Shown here: piece after piece, positions 27,331 through 35,643 of the stretch | Numbering within the stretch: position 1 is the stretch's first letter | How the letters are laid out: each line of letters begins with the position of its first letter | DNA from: Kistimonas sp964291505 | Lineage (GTDB): Bacteria > Pseudomonadota > Gammaproteobacteria > Pseudomonadales > Endozoicomonadaceae | Direction of reading: 5' to 3' | DNA length: 64,000 nucleotides | NCBI GenBank assembly: GCA_964291505.2 | Contig: OZ220216.1 | Location: forward strand, 2,754,336 to 2,818,335 | Notes under the pieces: model-generated | Databases searched by the model: none | The model's input: only the letters and a program-made list of their open reading frames with translations | Told to the model about the DNA's origin: nothing | Position numbers and translations under genes: made by a program

Positions 27331-27359
27331 ACCTGAAACTGGTTTTTCCAGTTTCAGGT
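27331..27359. terminator. Hairpin terminator after nhaA
   Basis: A perfect 12-bp stem ACCTGAAACTGG / CCAGTTTCAGGT with a TTTTT loop lies 12 bases after the nhaA stop and before hemH. A strong T-run after the stem is lacking. Confidence 0.55.
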
Positions 27360-27432
27360 AATACAATGGCTGGCTCAATCCAGCCGACGTTTTATAATCC
27401 CCACCAACAATAAACTGTCTTCGGAGAGAAGT

Positions 27433-28440
27433 ATGCAAGGCCGCGCGGTATTACTGGTCAACCTGGGGTCACCCGACTCCCCCGAAGTCAGCGATGTCAG
27501 GCGTTACCTCAACGAATTCCTGATGGACAAGTATGTCATCGATCTGCCCTGGCCCCTGCGACGTCTGATTGTCAGCGCCTTTGTGTTACCGAGCCGACCC
27601 AAACAGTCTGCCGAGGCCTACCAGTCTGTCTGGCTACCGGAAGGCTCTCCACTGAAAGTCATCAGTGAACACGTCAGGAAAAAACTGCAGGCACAAACCG
27701 ATATTCCGGTTCGGCTGGCGATGCGATATGGCTCACCCTCCATTGAGCAAGAGCTGTTATCGCTGGCACGCCAGGAGGATGTGAAAGAAATCCTTCTGCT
27801 GCCCATGTATCCGCACTACGCCATGTCGACCGTCAAGACATGTATCGAAGAAGCGCAGCGGGTCATGCAAAAACATGGCATTCAGAAGACATTAAATATC
27901 CACCCGGTTTTCTATAATCATCCGGATTATATTCATGCCTTGGTGGAAAGCGCCCGCCCCTGGCTGGAACAGGATTATGACCATCTGCTGTTCAGCTATC
28001 ACGGTGTGCCGGAACGGCATATCCGCAAAGATGACACAACAGGCAATCACTGCCTGACCCCAGACTGCTGCCAGAAACCCTCAGAAGCTCACGCCACCTG
28101 TTATCGCCATCAGCTGTACCAGACAACGGCCGAGTTTGTGCATGCTGCCGGTATTCCTGACAACCGCTATTCCGTTGCCTTTCAATCACGACTGGGCAAA
28201 GCCAAGTGGCTGGAACCCTATACCGACAAGACCATTGAGCAACTGGCCCGTCAGGGTGTGAAGCGACTATTGGTGATGTGTCCGGCGTTTACAGCAGACT
28301 GCCTGGAAACCCTGGAAGAAATTGCCATGCAGGGACAGGAAATCTTCGAAGCTGCCGGTGGCGAAACCTTAACGCTGATCCCCTGCCTGAACGACCATCC
28401 GGTTTGGGTTAGTACACTCAAGCAGTGGATTGAAGCGTAA
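27433..28440 (+). CDS. hemH: Ferrochelatase
   Basis: A 335-residue enzyme that inserts Fe2+ into protoporphyrin IX, the last step of haem synthesis. LLVNLGSPDSPEVSDVRRYL and LNEFLMDKYVIDLP open the protein. The metal-site His is in LLFSYHGVPERHIRKDD. The C-terminal CPAFTADCLETLEEIAMQG carries the conserved Glu. Extra cysteines (GNHCLTPDCCQKP) may not be functional. A strong ribosome binding site (GGAGAGAAG) precedes the ATG. The upstream hairpin suggests its own transcription unit. Confidence 0.96.
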   Translation: MQGRAVLLVNLGSPDSPEVSDVRRYLNEFLMDKYVIDLPWPLRRLIVSAFVLPSRPKQSAEAYQSVWLPEGSPLKVISEHVRKKLQAQTDIPVRLAMRYGSPSIEQELLSLARQEDVKEILLLPMYPHYAMSTVKTCIEEAQRVMQKHGIQKTLNIHPVFYNHPDYIHALVESARPWLEQDYDHLLFSYHGVPERHIRKDDTTGNHCLTPDCCQKPSEAHATCYRHQLYQTTAEFVHAAGIPDNRYSVAFQSRLGKAKWLEPYTDKTIEQLARQGVKRLLVMCPAFTADCLETLEEIAMQGQEIFEAAGGETLTLIPCLNDHPVWVSTLKQWIEA

Positions 28441-28457
28441 ACCTGAACGAAAGACGG

Positions 28458-28480
28458 AACCGGCTCATCAGGAGCCGGTT
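28458..28480 (+). terminator. Hairpin after hemH, overlapping yajG 3' end
   Basis: An 8-bp stem AACCGGCT / AGCCGGTT with a 7-base loop lies 18 bases past the hemH stop. It overlaps the last codons of the convergent yajG-like gene. There is no clear T-run. Confidence 0.4.
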
Positions 28481-29046
28481 GCTCCTCCCAGGAAGTTCAG
28501 CAGCGCCTGATCGTCCATCGCACGTGCCAACACCTTATTAATGATGGTATTCACCATTTCTTCATTTTGGCTATCTGATGGCGCCTTGATGGTACGGTAA
28601 TGGTCTTCCGAGACATAACGCCCGGCATAACGACGTCCTTCTTTCAGAATTTCCACCCGAATCGCGGCCTTCAGGTCAACACCGGAGACATAATCCCCGT
28701 ACGGCACCGTGTATGACAGTTCATCCATGTAAACCTGCACCTGGGGGACATCTGTGCTGCTGACCGGCTCCATCCCCATAGACTGCAAGGCATTATCCAC
28801 TGCGGTCTTAATTGAATGGGCAAACTGCTCATCCAGATAAATAAAATTGGTTGTTTTATAAATCCCACCCCGAGTACCCAGCTGTGGCGTCGTCCGTTCA
28901 TCGTAGACGGTCACTGCAACAGGCCCGCTCAGCTGATCCGTTCGCTCTGCCACTTTGATATCTGGCACAACCTCAACCGTCTGAGGCCCCAGAATACAAC
29001 CGCCCAGTGCCATCGCCAGCCCGAGGATTACTAACTGTTTTTTCAT
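28468..29046 (-). CDS. yajG: YajG family lipoprotein
   Basis: A 192-residue lipoprotein with signal MKKQLVILGLAMALGGC (lipobox LGGC) and the YajG family (PF03923) body: VAVTVYDERTTPQLGTRGGIYKTTNFI, then DNALQSMGMEP, YMDELSYTVPYGDYVSGVDLKAAIRVE and a final helical segment. The start at 29046 fits the leader; the frame is open to 29067. YajG is an uncharacterised outer-membrane lipoprotein of gammaproteobacteria. It converges on hemH and diverges from the gene at 29216. Confidence 0.83.
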   Translation of the reverse strand: MKKQLVILGLAMALGGCILGPQTVEVVPDIKVAERTDQLSGPVAVTVYDERTTPQLGTRGGIYKTTNFIYLDEQFAHSIKTAVDNALQSMGMEPVSSTDVPQVQVYMDELSYTVPYGDYVSGVDLKAAIRVEILKEGRRYAGRYVSEDHYRTIKAPSDSQNEEMVNTIINKVLARAMDDQALLNFLGGATGS

Positions 29047-29215
29047 GGTTGATCTCTGTCTCAACACCCTTCCTGATTCACCACCACGCTGTCACACTAC
29101 CACTGAAGCAACAAATACAACGCAATAAGGAAGCAAAATTATATTACTTTTCCTGCACGGAGCGCAGTGTGGCCTGCCTTATACTTTTATAATACGTGAC
29201 CACAGCCGGACAGGG

Positions 29216-30103
29216 ATGATGTCGAAAGTTAATGGGGTGGGTAATCTAAAAGCGATATTCTCTAACGCCAAAGAGTCCATTTCCCCAAAATCTCTTTTCA
29301 AGGCGTTCAACCGGAAGGTAAACCAGATAACCCACCCCTCGAAACAGGCCGTTTTATCGCTATCAACGGACAAATTCCCACGCACTCCGGAGAAAACATT
29401 ACCAAGCCGGGTTGTCAGCCACCACACCTCCAACAATACAAAACTGTCCCATCCTGCAGGCAAGCCGGCATCAACCCAAAAGCAGGCGGTTTATGACAAT
29501 TACGAGAGAGCCTCACAGCAATTGACCGATTTGGCCAGCATTCAACGCTATAAAAAAGACCTGTTAATGGGATACAGCGCCGGCAATCTCAATGGTTCCC
29601 AGTTCAGTAAGCTCTCCGGCAAAGTCACTTCAGCATTGTTCAGACTTGTCCGCCAAGGACAGGTAGCCAATCTATCCCTGACAGTGCTAACCCCCCTAGT
29701 AGGCGACGACAAAGCCAAGGAAATCATGAAAGACGTTGATACACAGCTAACAACACGCCTTAACACACTGAGATGGGGAGCCGCACAACATCCGAATACG
29801 CTGTATGAAAACCTCTCTAACAAGGGCCAGCAACTCAGCACTTTGCGAGATGCCATTGCATTCAAACGAGAGCTCTTGGCACGTACTGGATCAAAGGAAC
29901 TATCCTCGGGTAATTTCCAGAAGTTACATATAAATGCACTTGTTCCAGCATTGAAGAAAATGGCCCAAAAGCCCGAACAAGCAAAACAAATGACTTATAA
30001 GCGCCTGGATCTGTTAGTTGGAAGCACTCAAGCAAGAGAGATTCTGGCAACCTGTAGAAAAACACTTCAGAAAAGCAGACCAACAATTAATAAGAAGCCT
30101 TGA
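29216..30103 (+). CDS. Unrecognised protein with two tandem ~87-residue repeats
   Basis: A 295-residue basic protein without signal peptide or membrane segment. Residues 1-90 are Ser/Lys/Pro-rich and probably disordered. Residues 93-178 and 197-284 align as two copies of one helical domain: YDNYERASQQLTDLASIQRY against YENLSNKGQQLSTLRDAIAF, KKDLLM against KRELLA, FSKL against FQKL, and LTPLVGDDKAKEIM against LDLLVGSTQAREIL. A -10 box TATAAT lies at 29188-29193. I recognise no family. The disordered basic N-terminus plus repeats would fit a secreted effector or a scaffold protein, but nothing proves it. Confidence 0.65.
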   Translation: MMSKVNGVGNLKAIFSNAKESISPKSLFKAFNRKVNQITHPSKQAVLSLSTDKFPRTPEKTLPSRVVSHHTSNNTKLSHPAGKPASTQKQAVYDNYERASQQLTDLASIQRYKKDLLMGYSAGNLNGSQFSKLSGKVTSALFRLVRQGQVANLSLTVLTPLVGDDKAKEIMKDVDTQLTTRLNTLRWGAAQHPNTLYENLSNKGQQLSTLRDAIAFKRELLARTGSKELSSGNFQKLHINALVPALKKMAQKPEQAKQMTYKRLDLLVGSTQAREILATCRKTLQKSRPTINKKP

Positions 30104-30232
30104 AAATCTACCCGCCCCGCCAACCGATAAACATCCTTGACGCATAACAGATATCACTGCCAAACGTTGATTTTTAACGCCTAGCCAACAGCCACGCAAA
30201 ATAAATGATGAATCCGTTTTCCTTTCCCCGGG

Positions 30233-30260
30233 TTGGAAAACACAACAATGGACGTTATAT
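30233..30260 (+). promoter_or_regulatory. Promoter candidate for the leucine leader / leuA
   Basis: TTGGAA (30233-30238) and TTATAT (30255-30260) are 16 bases apart, 37 bases upstream of the leader start codon. The boxes are imperfect, so this is a moderate call. Confidence 0.35.
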
Positions 30261-30297
30261 TACGCCAAACAGCCATCAACATACGTAGATAACACAA

Positions 30298-30387
30298 ATG
30301 GCATCACCAAGGCACAACAATCCGCCCACAGGGATCAGCAAAAAAACCTTCTTCGCACCCGCACGCCTGCTACTCCTACTGCCTTAG
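30298..30387 (+). CDS. leuL: Leucine leader peptide (LeuL-like)
   Basis: A 29-codon open frame starting ATG at 30298 and ending TAG at 30385-30387. Its last residues are five consecutive leucines followed by proline, encoded CTG CTA CTC CTA CTG CCT. A run of Leu codons, two of them the rare CTA, shortly before a stop and about 120 bases upstream of 2-isopropylmalate synthase is the hallmark of a leuL attenuation leader. The ribosome would stall when charged tRNA-Leu is scarce. The ribosome binding site is weak, and no terminator with a U-run was found downstream. Confidence 0.7.
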   Translation: MASPRHNNPPTGISKKTFFAPARLLLLLP

Positions 30388-30507
30388 GGCAACATAATTT
30401 TATTCACCCCGGCCCCGCTGAGGCGCATCCAGAAGCATCGGACGCCTGAAACAGCACACAACACAGACCTGTATTCCAAATTCCAATAATTGTCTGGAGT
30501 GTTTGCG
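30363..30507 (+). promoter_or_regulatory. leuA attenuator region
   Basis: Downstream of the leader stop, AGGCG (30421-30425) with TCC (30428-30430) can pair with GGACGCCT (30440-30447), giving an 8-bp stem with a 2-base bulge. The heptamer ACGCCTG occurs both in the leader at the Leu codons (30363-30369) and in this stem (30442-30448), so two alternative pairings of AGGCG are possible. TCCAGA (30428-30433) can also pair with TCTGGA (30493-30498), which contains the leuA ribosome binding site. The absence of a T-run makes the mode of control uncertain. Confidence 0.45.
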
Positions 30508-32055
30508 ATGAGTGAGAATCGCGTTGTAATTTTCGACACCACCCTCAGGGATGGCGAGCAAAGCCCTGGCGCATCAATGACCCGTGATGAAAAACTGCGC
30601 ATTGCCCGTTCCCTGGAAAAAATGCGGGTGGATGTCATCGAAGCCGGATTTGCCATGGCCAGCCTGGGGGACTTTGAATCCGTCAAAGCCATTGCCGAAA
30701 CCATCCGGGAAAGTACCATCTGTAGCCTGTCCCGGGCATTGGACAAGGATATCGATCGGGCTGCCGAAGCCCTGAAACCGGCATCCCGTGGGCGAATCCA
30801 CACATTTATCGCCACTTCCCCCATCCATATGAAATACAAGCTTCAGATGGAACCTGAACAGGTGATTGAACAGGCCGTCCATGCGGTCAAGCGCGCCAGG
30901 AATCTGGTGGAGGATGTTGAGTTCTCCTGTGAAGACGCTGGCCGTTCCGAGCTGGATTTCCTCTGCCGGATTATCGAGAAAGCCATTGATGCCGGTGCGC
31001 GCACCATCAACATCCCGGATACGGTCGGCTATGCCCTGCCACACCAGTTCGGGGACACCATCCACCAGTTGATCGAACGTATTCCCAATTCCGACAAAGC
31101 CATTTTCTCCGTGCATTGCCACAATGACCTCGGCCTTGCTGTTGCCAACTCCCTGGCAGCTGTCGTTAACGGCGCCCGGCAAGTGGAGTGCACCATCAAC
31201 GGATTGGGTGAGCGGGCCGGTAATGCCTCGCTGGAAGAAATTGTCATGGCCATCCGCACCCGTGGTGACAACCTGCAGGTGGATACCGCTATCGACACCC
31301 GCCAGATTGTGCCAGCTTCCCGTCTGGTATCGGGTATCACCGGCTTCCCGGTACAGCCCAACAAGGCGATTGTCGGTATCAACGCCTTTGCCCATGAAGC
31401 CGGTATCCATCAGGATGGTGTTCTCAAACACCGGGAAACCTATGAAATCATGAAGGCCGAGGATGTCGGCTGGAATGCCAACCGGATGGTACTGGGTAAG
31501 CATTCCGGCCGGAATGCGTTCAAGAGTCGTCTGCAGGAACTCAATATCACGATCGCGGATGACGAAGCGCTCAACAAAGCCTTCATGCAGTTCAAGGCGC
31601 TGGCGGATAAGAAACACGAAATCTATGACGAAGACCTCCAGGCCCTGGTCACCGATGCCAGAAACCAGGAAATTGCTGAGAAGTACAGTCTGTTGCAGAT
31701 GGAGGCCAGCTCCCGGATGGGCATCACCCCAGAAGCCCGCCTGACCATGACGGTGGATGGCAAAGAAGAACAAATCAGCAGTGAGGGCGATGGCCCGGTG
31801 GATGCGATCTTCAAGGCCATCGAAACCGTGGCGGATTCCGGCGCCAAGCTGGAGCTTTACTCCGTCAACGCGATCACGGAAGGTACCGACTCCCAGGGTG
31901 AAGTCACGGTCCGCCTCGCCAAGGACGGGCAGATCGTCAATGGCAATGGTGCCGATACCGATATCCTGGTGGCATCCGCCAAGGCCTATATCAATGCGCT
32001 GAACCTGCTGACATCAGGCATTCGCAAGGCGAACCCGCAGACAGGCAACGTCTGA
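30508..32055 (+). CDS. leuA: 2-isopropylmalate synthase
   Basis: A 515-residue first enzyme of leucine synthesis, condensing acetyl-CoA with 2-oxoisovalerate. The TIM-barrel catalytic domain opens with IFDTTLRDGEQSPGASM and contains VHCHNDLGLAVANSLAA (metal-binding His pair) and NGLGERAGNASLEE. The C-terminal allosteric domain, residues about 390-515, binds leucine in the family. GGAG precedes the ATG at 30508, which is preferred over an in-frame codon at 30490. leuBCD are not adjacent. Confidence 0.96.
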   Translation: MSENRVVIFDTTLRDGEQSPGASMTRDEKLRIARSLEKMRVDVIEAGFAMASLGDFESVKAIAETIRESTICSLSRALDKDIDRAAEALKPASRGRIHTFIATSPIHMKYKLQMEPEQVIEQAVHAVKRARNLVEDVEFSCEDAGRSELDFLCRIIEKAIDAGARTINIPDTVGYALPHQFGDTIHQLIERIPNSDKAIFSVHCHNDLGLAVANSLAAVVNGARQVECTINGLGERAGNASLEEIVMAIRTRGDNLQVDTAIDTRQIVPASRLVSGITGFPVQPNKAIVGINAFAHEAGIHQDGVLKHRETYEIMKAEDVGWNANRMVLGKHSGRNAFKSRLQELNITIADDEALNKAFMQFKALADKKHEIYDEDLQALVTDARNQEIAEKYSLLQMEASSRMGITPEARLTMTVDGKEEQISSEGDGPVDAIFKAIETVADSGAKLELYSVNAITEGTDSQGEVTVRLAKDGQIVNGNGADTDILVASAKAYINALNLLTSGIRKANPQTGNV

Positions 32056-32074
32056 CCAACGTCCGTCAATCCAG

Positions 32075-32110
32075 AACGGGCAGTAACCATTCTGTTACTG
32101 CCCGTTTTGC
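32075..32110 (+). terminator. Intrinsic terminator after leuA
   Basis: A perfect 13-bp stem AACGGGCAGTAAC / GTTACTGCCCGTT with a 6-base loop runs into TTTTGC shortly after the leuA stop. It separates leuA from the holD-like gene. Confidence 0.85.
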
Positions 32111-32183
32111 TTATCCTCGGTTTTGCATACAATAGGAAGGTGCCAGTCAACAGCCCCTCCGGGGCGGGAGCCTCCGGAGCCGC

Positions 32184-32978
32184 ATGAACGAACAGCAACG
32201 CCAGCAATACCTTGACGCCATGGGCATCCAGCCCTGGTTTCCCCGCTATATTCTGCCGGAAGCCAAACCTTCGACGACCTGTGAATGGGACTGGGAAGCC
32301 TGGGAGGCAGAACATCCACCAGCAGCCGTAGCAGAACAACCCCAGCACGGCGCTAAGCAGGCAGTCACACCTGCACCCTTTAAACCTGCCGGTAAACCGG
32401 TCATGCGACCAGCGGATATTCTGGGTGAAACACCGGAACAAGCCGTTGAAACGACTACTGAAACGCCAGTAGAAAACGTTACCGTCCAGAGCAAACCCGT
32501 CAAACCTGCTGAGCGGTTTCGTCTGGTCACGCTTTCAGTTAACGACGACTGCCTTGTGGTTTCCGAATTGCCCAGCACGGGTATGAACCAGTTCACCCGT
32601 TTCCATGAAAGGCTCTTAAGGAATCTTCTCTTTTCCGTTGGTATTCCTATTGCGCCAACATTACAACCCGCGCTGTTTGACTGGCCCATCGCCGGCAATC
32701 GTTCTGACCAGGATGAACAGGCTGCGCATGATGCTGTGCACGGTTACCTGACCAACCAGTTTGGCCTGCGCCGTCGTAACATGGTCTTTCTGCTGGGACG
32801 CAACTGTGTGCGTTATGTCTTGGGTCCGGATACCGATTTTGATGAAGTCCGGGGTATTCAGGACAAAGACCAGCAAACAACTGTGATAACCCACAGTCTG
32901 GATGCACTGATGAAACTGCCCTCCATCAAGGCTGACACATGGCGCGATATTTCTCCTCTGTTAACCCGTAACTCATGA
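32184..32978 (+). CDS. holD: Probable DNA polymerase III psi subunit (HolD-like)
   Basis: A 264-residue protein directly upstream of and overlapping rimI, the position of holD in E. coli. The N-terminus QYLDAMGIQPWFPRYILPEA resembles the HolD start (LQQLGITQW), which contacts the clamp loader. Residues about 30-105 are a Pro/Thr/Glu-rich linker. The C-terminal half (RFRLVTLSVNDDCLVVSELP and RNMVFLLGRNCVRYVLGPD) fits the psi fold that binds HolC. It is nearly twice as long as E. coli psi (137). The call rests on weak similarity plus context. Confidence 0.62.
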   Translation: MNEQQRQQYLDAMGIQPWFPRYILPEAKPSTTCEWDWEAWEAEHPPAAVAEQPQHGAKQAVTPAPFKPAGKPVMRPADILGETPEQAVETTTETPVENVTVQSKPVKPAERFRLVTLSVNDDCLVVSELPSTGMNQFTRFHERLLRNLLFSVGIPIAPTLQPALFDWPIAGNRSDQDEQAAHDAVHGYLTNQFGLRRRNMVFLLGRNCVRYVLGPDTDFDEVRGIQDKDQQTTVITHSLDALMKLPSIKADTWRDISPLLTRNS

Positions 32979-33463
32979 TCACGTCTGAAACATATTCCGA
33001 GCTTTCCCCGGTTGTGCAACGCGCCATGACGCTTGAGGACCTGGAGTCCGTATTTGCCATCGAATGCCTTGCACATTCCCACCCCTGGTCGATTGGCAAC
33101 CTCAGAGACTGCATTACCTCCGGCTATCACTGCCAGGTACTGGAACAGGACGGCGATATTGTCGCCTTTGGCATCATCTCTGCGGCCATCGGCGAATCAC
33201 ACCTGCTGAACCTGGTTGTATCCCCCAACCACCAGCGCCGGGGACTGGGGCAACGGTTACTCAACCAGCTTCTCAAAGCCGCTGTCACCCTGGATGCAGA
33301 GGTTATGTTCCTGGAAGTCCGCGCCTCGAACCAGGGCGCCATTATGCTTTATATGGAAAACGGTTTTTCGGAAATCGGGCGACGCAAGGATTACTATCCA
33401 GCCAAACAGGGACGGGAAGAAGCCATCGTCATGGTCATGGACCTCACCTTTCTTGACGATTGA
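32975..33463 (+). CDS. rimI: Ribosomal protein S18-alanine N-acetyltransferase
   Basis: A 162-residue GNAT enzyme that acetylates the N-terminal alanine of ribosomal protein S18. The acetyl-CoA loop is VSPNHQRRGLGQRLLNQLL, and the family-specific AHSHPWSIGNLRDCI and VMFLEVRASNQGAIMLYMENGFSEIGRRKDYYP are present. The ATG overlaps the end of the holD-like gene, indicating translational coupling. Confidence 0.93.
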   Translation: MITSETYSELSPVVQRAMTLEDLESVFAIECLAHSHPWSIGNLRDCITSGYHCQVLEQDGDIVAFGIISAAIGESHLLNLVVSPNHQRRGLGQRLLNQLLKAAVTLDAEVMFLEVRASNQGAIMLYMENGFSEIGRRKDYYPAKQGREEAIVMVMDLTFLDD

Positions 33464-33494
33464 TATCGCCTTCTGTCGATCACTCCCTTCACAT

Positions 33495-33526
33495 GCGTGG
33501 CGCAGGCCGATAGACTGCGGCCACGC
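33495..33526 (+). terminator. Hairpin after rimI
   Basis: GCGTGGCGCAG pairs with CTGCGGCCACGC apart from one bulged G, forming a GC-rich stem between rimI and the nucleotidase gene. No T-run follows, so this is uncertain. Confidence 0.35.
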
Positions 33527-33553
33527 CAACAACAACGATGACAGGCTTTGCCC

Positions 33554-35479
33554 ATGGCCACACTGCTCCGAGCATGCTTCATGCTATTGCTGTTCCTTCC
33601 CCCCCTGATCGCACAGGCGGATGAAAAGAACTTCACCCTGCTGCATACGAATGACTGGCAGTCCCGCCTGCTGGGCTTCGGCCCCAACCTTGAATACACC
33701 CCCAAAACAATCAACGATGACAAAACCACCGGCGGCATCGCCCGTCTCGCGACCAAGATCAAAACAATCCGCGCGCAACAGCCTACCGGTGAGCCGTTGA
33801 TGCTGCTTGATGGCGGCGACTTCAGCATGGGCACCCTGTTTCACACGATTACCCGGGAAACCGGCGCCGAACTGCAACTGATGCAGAAACTGGGCTATGA
33901 CGCCATCACCCTGGGCAACCATGAATTTGATTTCCGTCCGGATGGGCTGGCACAGATGATCCGTTCTGCGCATCAGGCACAAGGCGCCATTCCACCCATC
34001 GTGATCTCCAACCTGTTTTTCTCCGAATCCGGCAAGGGCGATGCATCGCTGAAAGCGGTCTACGATGACCAGCTGATCCGTCGCAAGCTGGTGCTGGAAA
34101 AAGACGGCATCCAGTTTGGCTTCTTTGGCCTGATCGGTGTCGATGCCCGAAATTCTGCCCCGTATGCCAAGCCTGTGCGGATTGACCGTCAGATCGAAGT
34201 GGCAAAATCCATGGTGGCGGAACTGAAGCAGCAGGATAAAGCGGATGTCATTATCCTGCTCTCCCACAGCGGCGTGGTGCAAAACAGTGATGGCCTCTGG
34301 ACAGGCGAGGAAGTCGAATATGCCCGCCAGGTGCCGGGTATCGATATCATCATCGGCGGTCACAGCCACACCCCGATTTTTGAACCCATTATGATAAACG
34401 GCACACCGATTGTGCAGGCCGGTTCGGATGGTCAGTACCTCGGAGAAATGGCGGTCAGGCTCACCGACAACGGTATTCGTATGACCGGCTATAAACTCCA
34501 CCCGATCAATGACAAGATTCCCGGGGATCCGGAAATCAGCAAAATGATTGCCGGTTTCAAGGCGCAGGTCAGTGAAAAAATGCTCACCCCCAGGGGTTAC
34601 CACTTCGATCAGCCACTGGTGAAAACCCCTGCGAACCTGGGACGGGACTACGATGATCCCCGGCTCGGCAATCTGGTCACCGACGCCATCCGCAAAGCGA
34701 CCGGCGCAGATATCGGCCTGACCGGCAACGGAACACTGCGTGACGATATCCTGCAGGGCGAAACCGGCGTACAGGCTGTCTCTGACATCTTTCGTATTCA
34801 ACCCCTCGGTATTGGCGAACACGATGACGAACCCGGCTATCCGTTAATGAAAGCCTGGTTGACCGGCCCTGAAGTCAAGAGCCTGCTGGAAGTACTCCTG
34901 CTCGGTTACCAGACCCGCAGCGACGCCTATTACCCTCGCCTGTCCGGCATTCGTTTTACCTACAACAACTTCCGCCCCCCGTTTGACCGGGTGACCAAGG
35001 TGGAACTGGGCGACCCGGTCAATGGTTACACTACCATGGATCTCAGCGGTAAAAGTGACCGCCTCTACAGTATTGGTGGTACCAGCTACGTCGGCAGTTT
35101 TACCTGGATTATCCCGGATATCAGCCATGGTCTGCTGAGCGTCACCCCGAAATATGCCAACGGTCAGCCGATTGCCAATATCCGTGATGCCATCCTCGAT
35201 ATCAGTCCGGAAACCCCCGGCATTCAGGAAATGAAAATCTGGCAGGCCATGCTGGATTACCTGGGGTCATTGCCGGATCTGGATAACGATGGTCTTTCCG
35301 ACATCCCGCTGGATAGCACAACCACCGAGCAACGCATGATCGCAGATCATAGTCTCAATCCGACCAAACTCTTCAGCAACAGCACCTGGATTCTGTGGAC
35401 GACACTCGGTCTGCTGATTATCCTGATCAGCCTGCTGGGATGGTTACTGGTCACTGTGGGACGGCGATTACGGCGTTAA
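33554..35479 (+). CDS. Membrane-anchored 5'-nucleotidase/UshA-family metallophosphoesterase
   Basis: A 641-residue exported protein: signal peptide (cleavage near IAQADEK), calcineurin-like metallophosphatase domain, 5'-nucleotidase C-terminal domain, a Ca-binding-like DLDNDGLSD, and a C-terminal transmembrane helix (WILWTTLGLLIILISLLGWLL) ending in arginines. Metal motifs are LLHTNDWQSR, DGGDFSMG, LGNHEFD, LLSHSG and GGHSHT. In the first motif the usual metal-ligand His of the DxH pair reads Gln, so one metal site may be altered. It probably hydrolyses nucleotides in the periplasm while anchored to the inner membrane. Confidence 0.83.
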   Translation: MATLLRACFMLLLFLPPLIAQADEKNFTLLHTNDWQSRLLGFGPNLEYTPKTINDDKTTGGIARLATKIKTIRAQQPTGEPLMLLDGGDFSMGTLFHTITRETGAELQLMQKLGYDAITLGNHEFDFRPDGLAQMIRSAHQAQGAIPPIVISNLFFSESGKGDASLKAVYDDQLIRRKLVLEKDGIQFGFFGLIGVDARNSAPYAKPVRIDRQIEVAKSMVAELKQQDKADVIILLSHSGVVQNSDGLWTGEEVEYARQVPGIDIIIGGHSHTPIFEPIMINGTPIVQAGSDGQYLGEMAVRLTDNGIRMTGYKLHPINDKIPGDPEISKMIAGFKAQVSEKMLTPRGYHFDQPLVKTPANLGRDYDDPRLGNLVTDAIRKATGADIGLTGNGTLRDDILQGETGVQAVSDIFRIQPLGIGEHDDEPGYPLMKAWLTGPEVKSLLEVLLLGYQTRSDAYYPRLSGIRFTYNNFRPPFDRVTKVELGDPVNGYTTMDLSGKSDRLYSIGGTSYVGSFTWIIPDISHGLLSVTPKYANGQPIANIRDAILDISPETPGIQEMKIWQAMLDYLGSLPDLDNDGLSDIPLDSTTTEQRMIADHSLNPTKLFSNSTWILWTTLGLLIILISLLGWLLVTVGRRLRR

Positions 35480-35643
35480 TACTCGTTATCAAGCGGTATG
35501 TCCTGCAGATGTAGGCGTACCGCACCTTTCTCGTTCCCCGGCCCAGCTTCACACTACACTTAGTACAACAGATTGCGTGTTCCTGCGGGTAACCGGCAGA
35601 CACAATGCTCTCTCAAACGATTACCTGAAACCCTGAATATTCA

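Noticed and set aside
30574..31773. A 399-codon open frame antisense to leuA
   Set aside because: leuA is certain and the antisense frame has no ribosome binding site or motif.
33584..34822. A 412-codon open frame antisense to the nucleotidase gene
   Set aside because: The plus-strand gene carries a signal peptide and metal motifs, while the antisense frame has no supported features.
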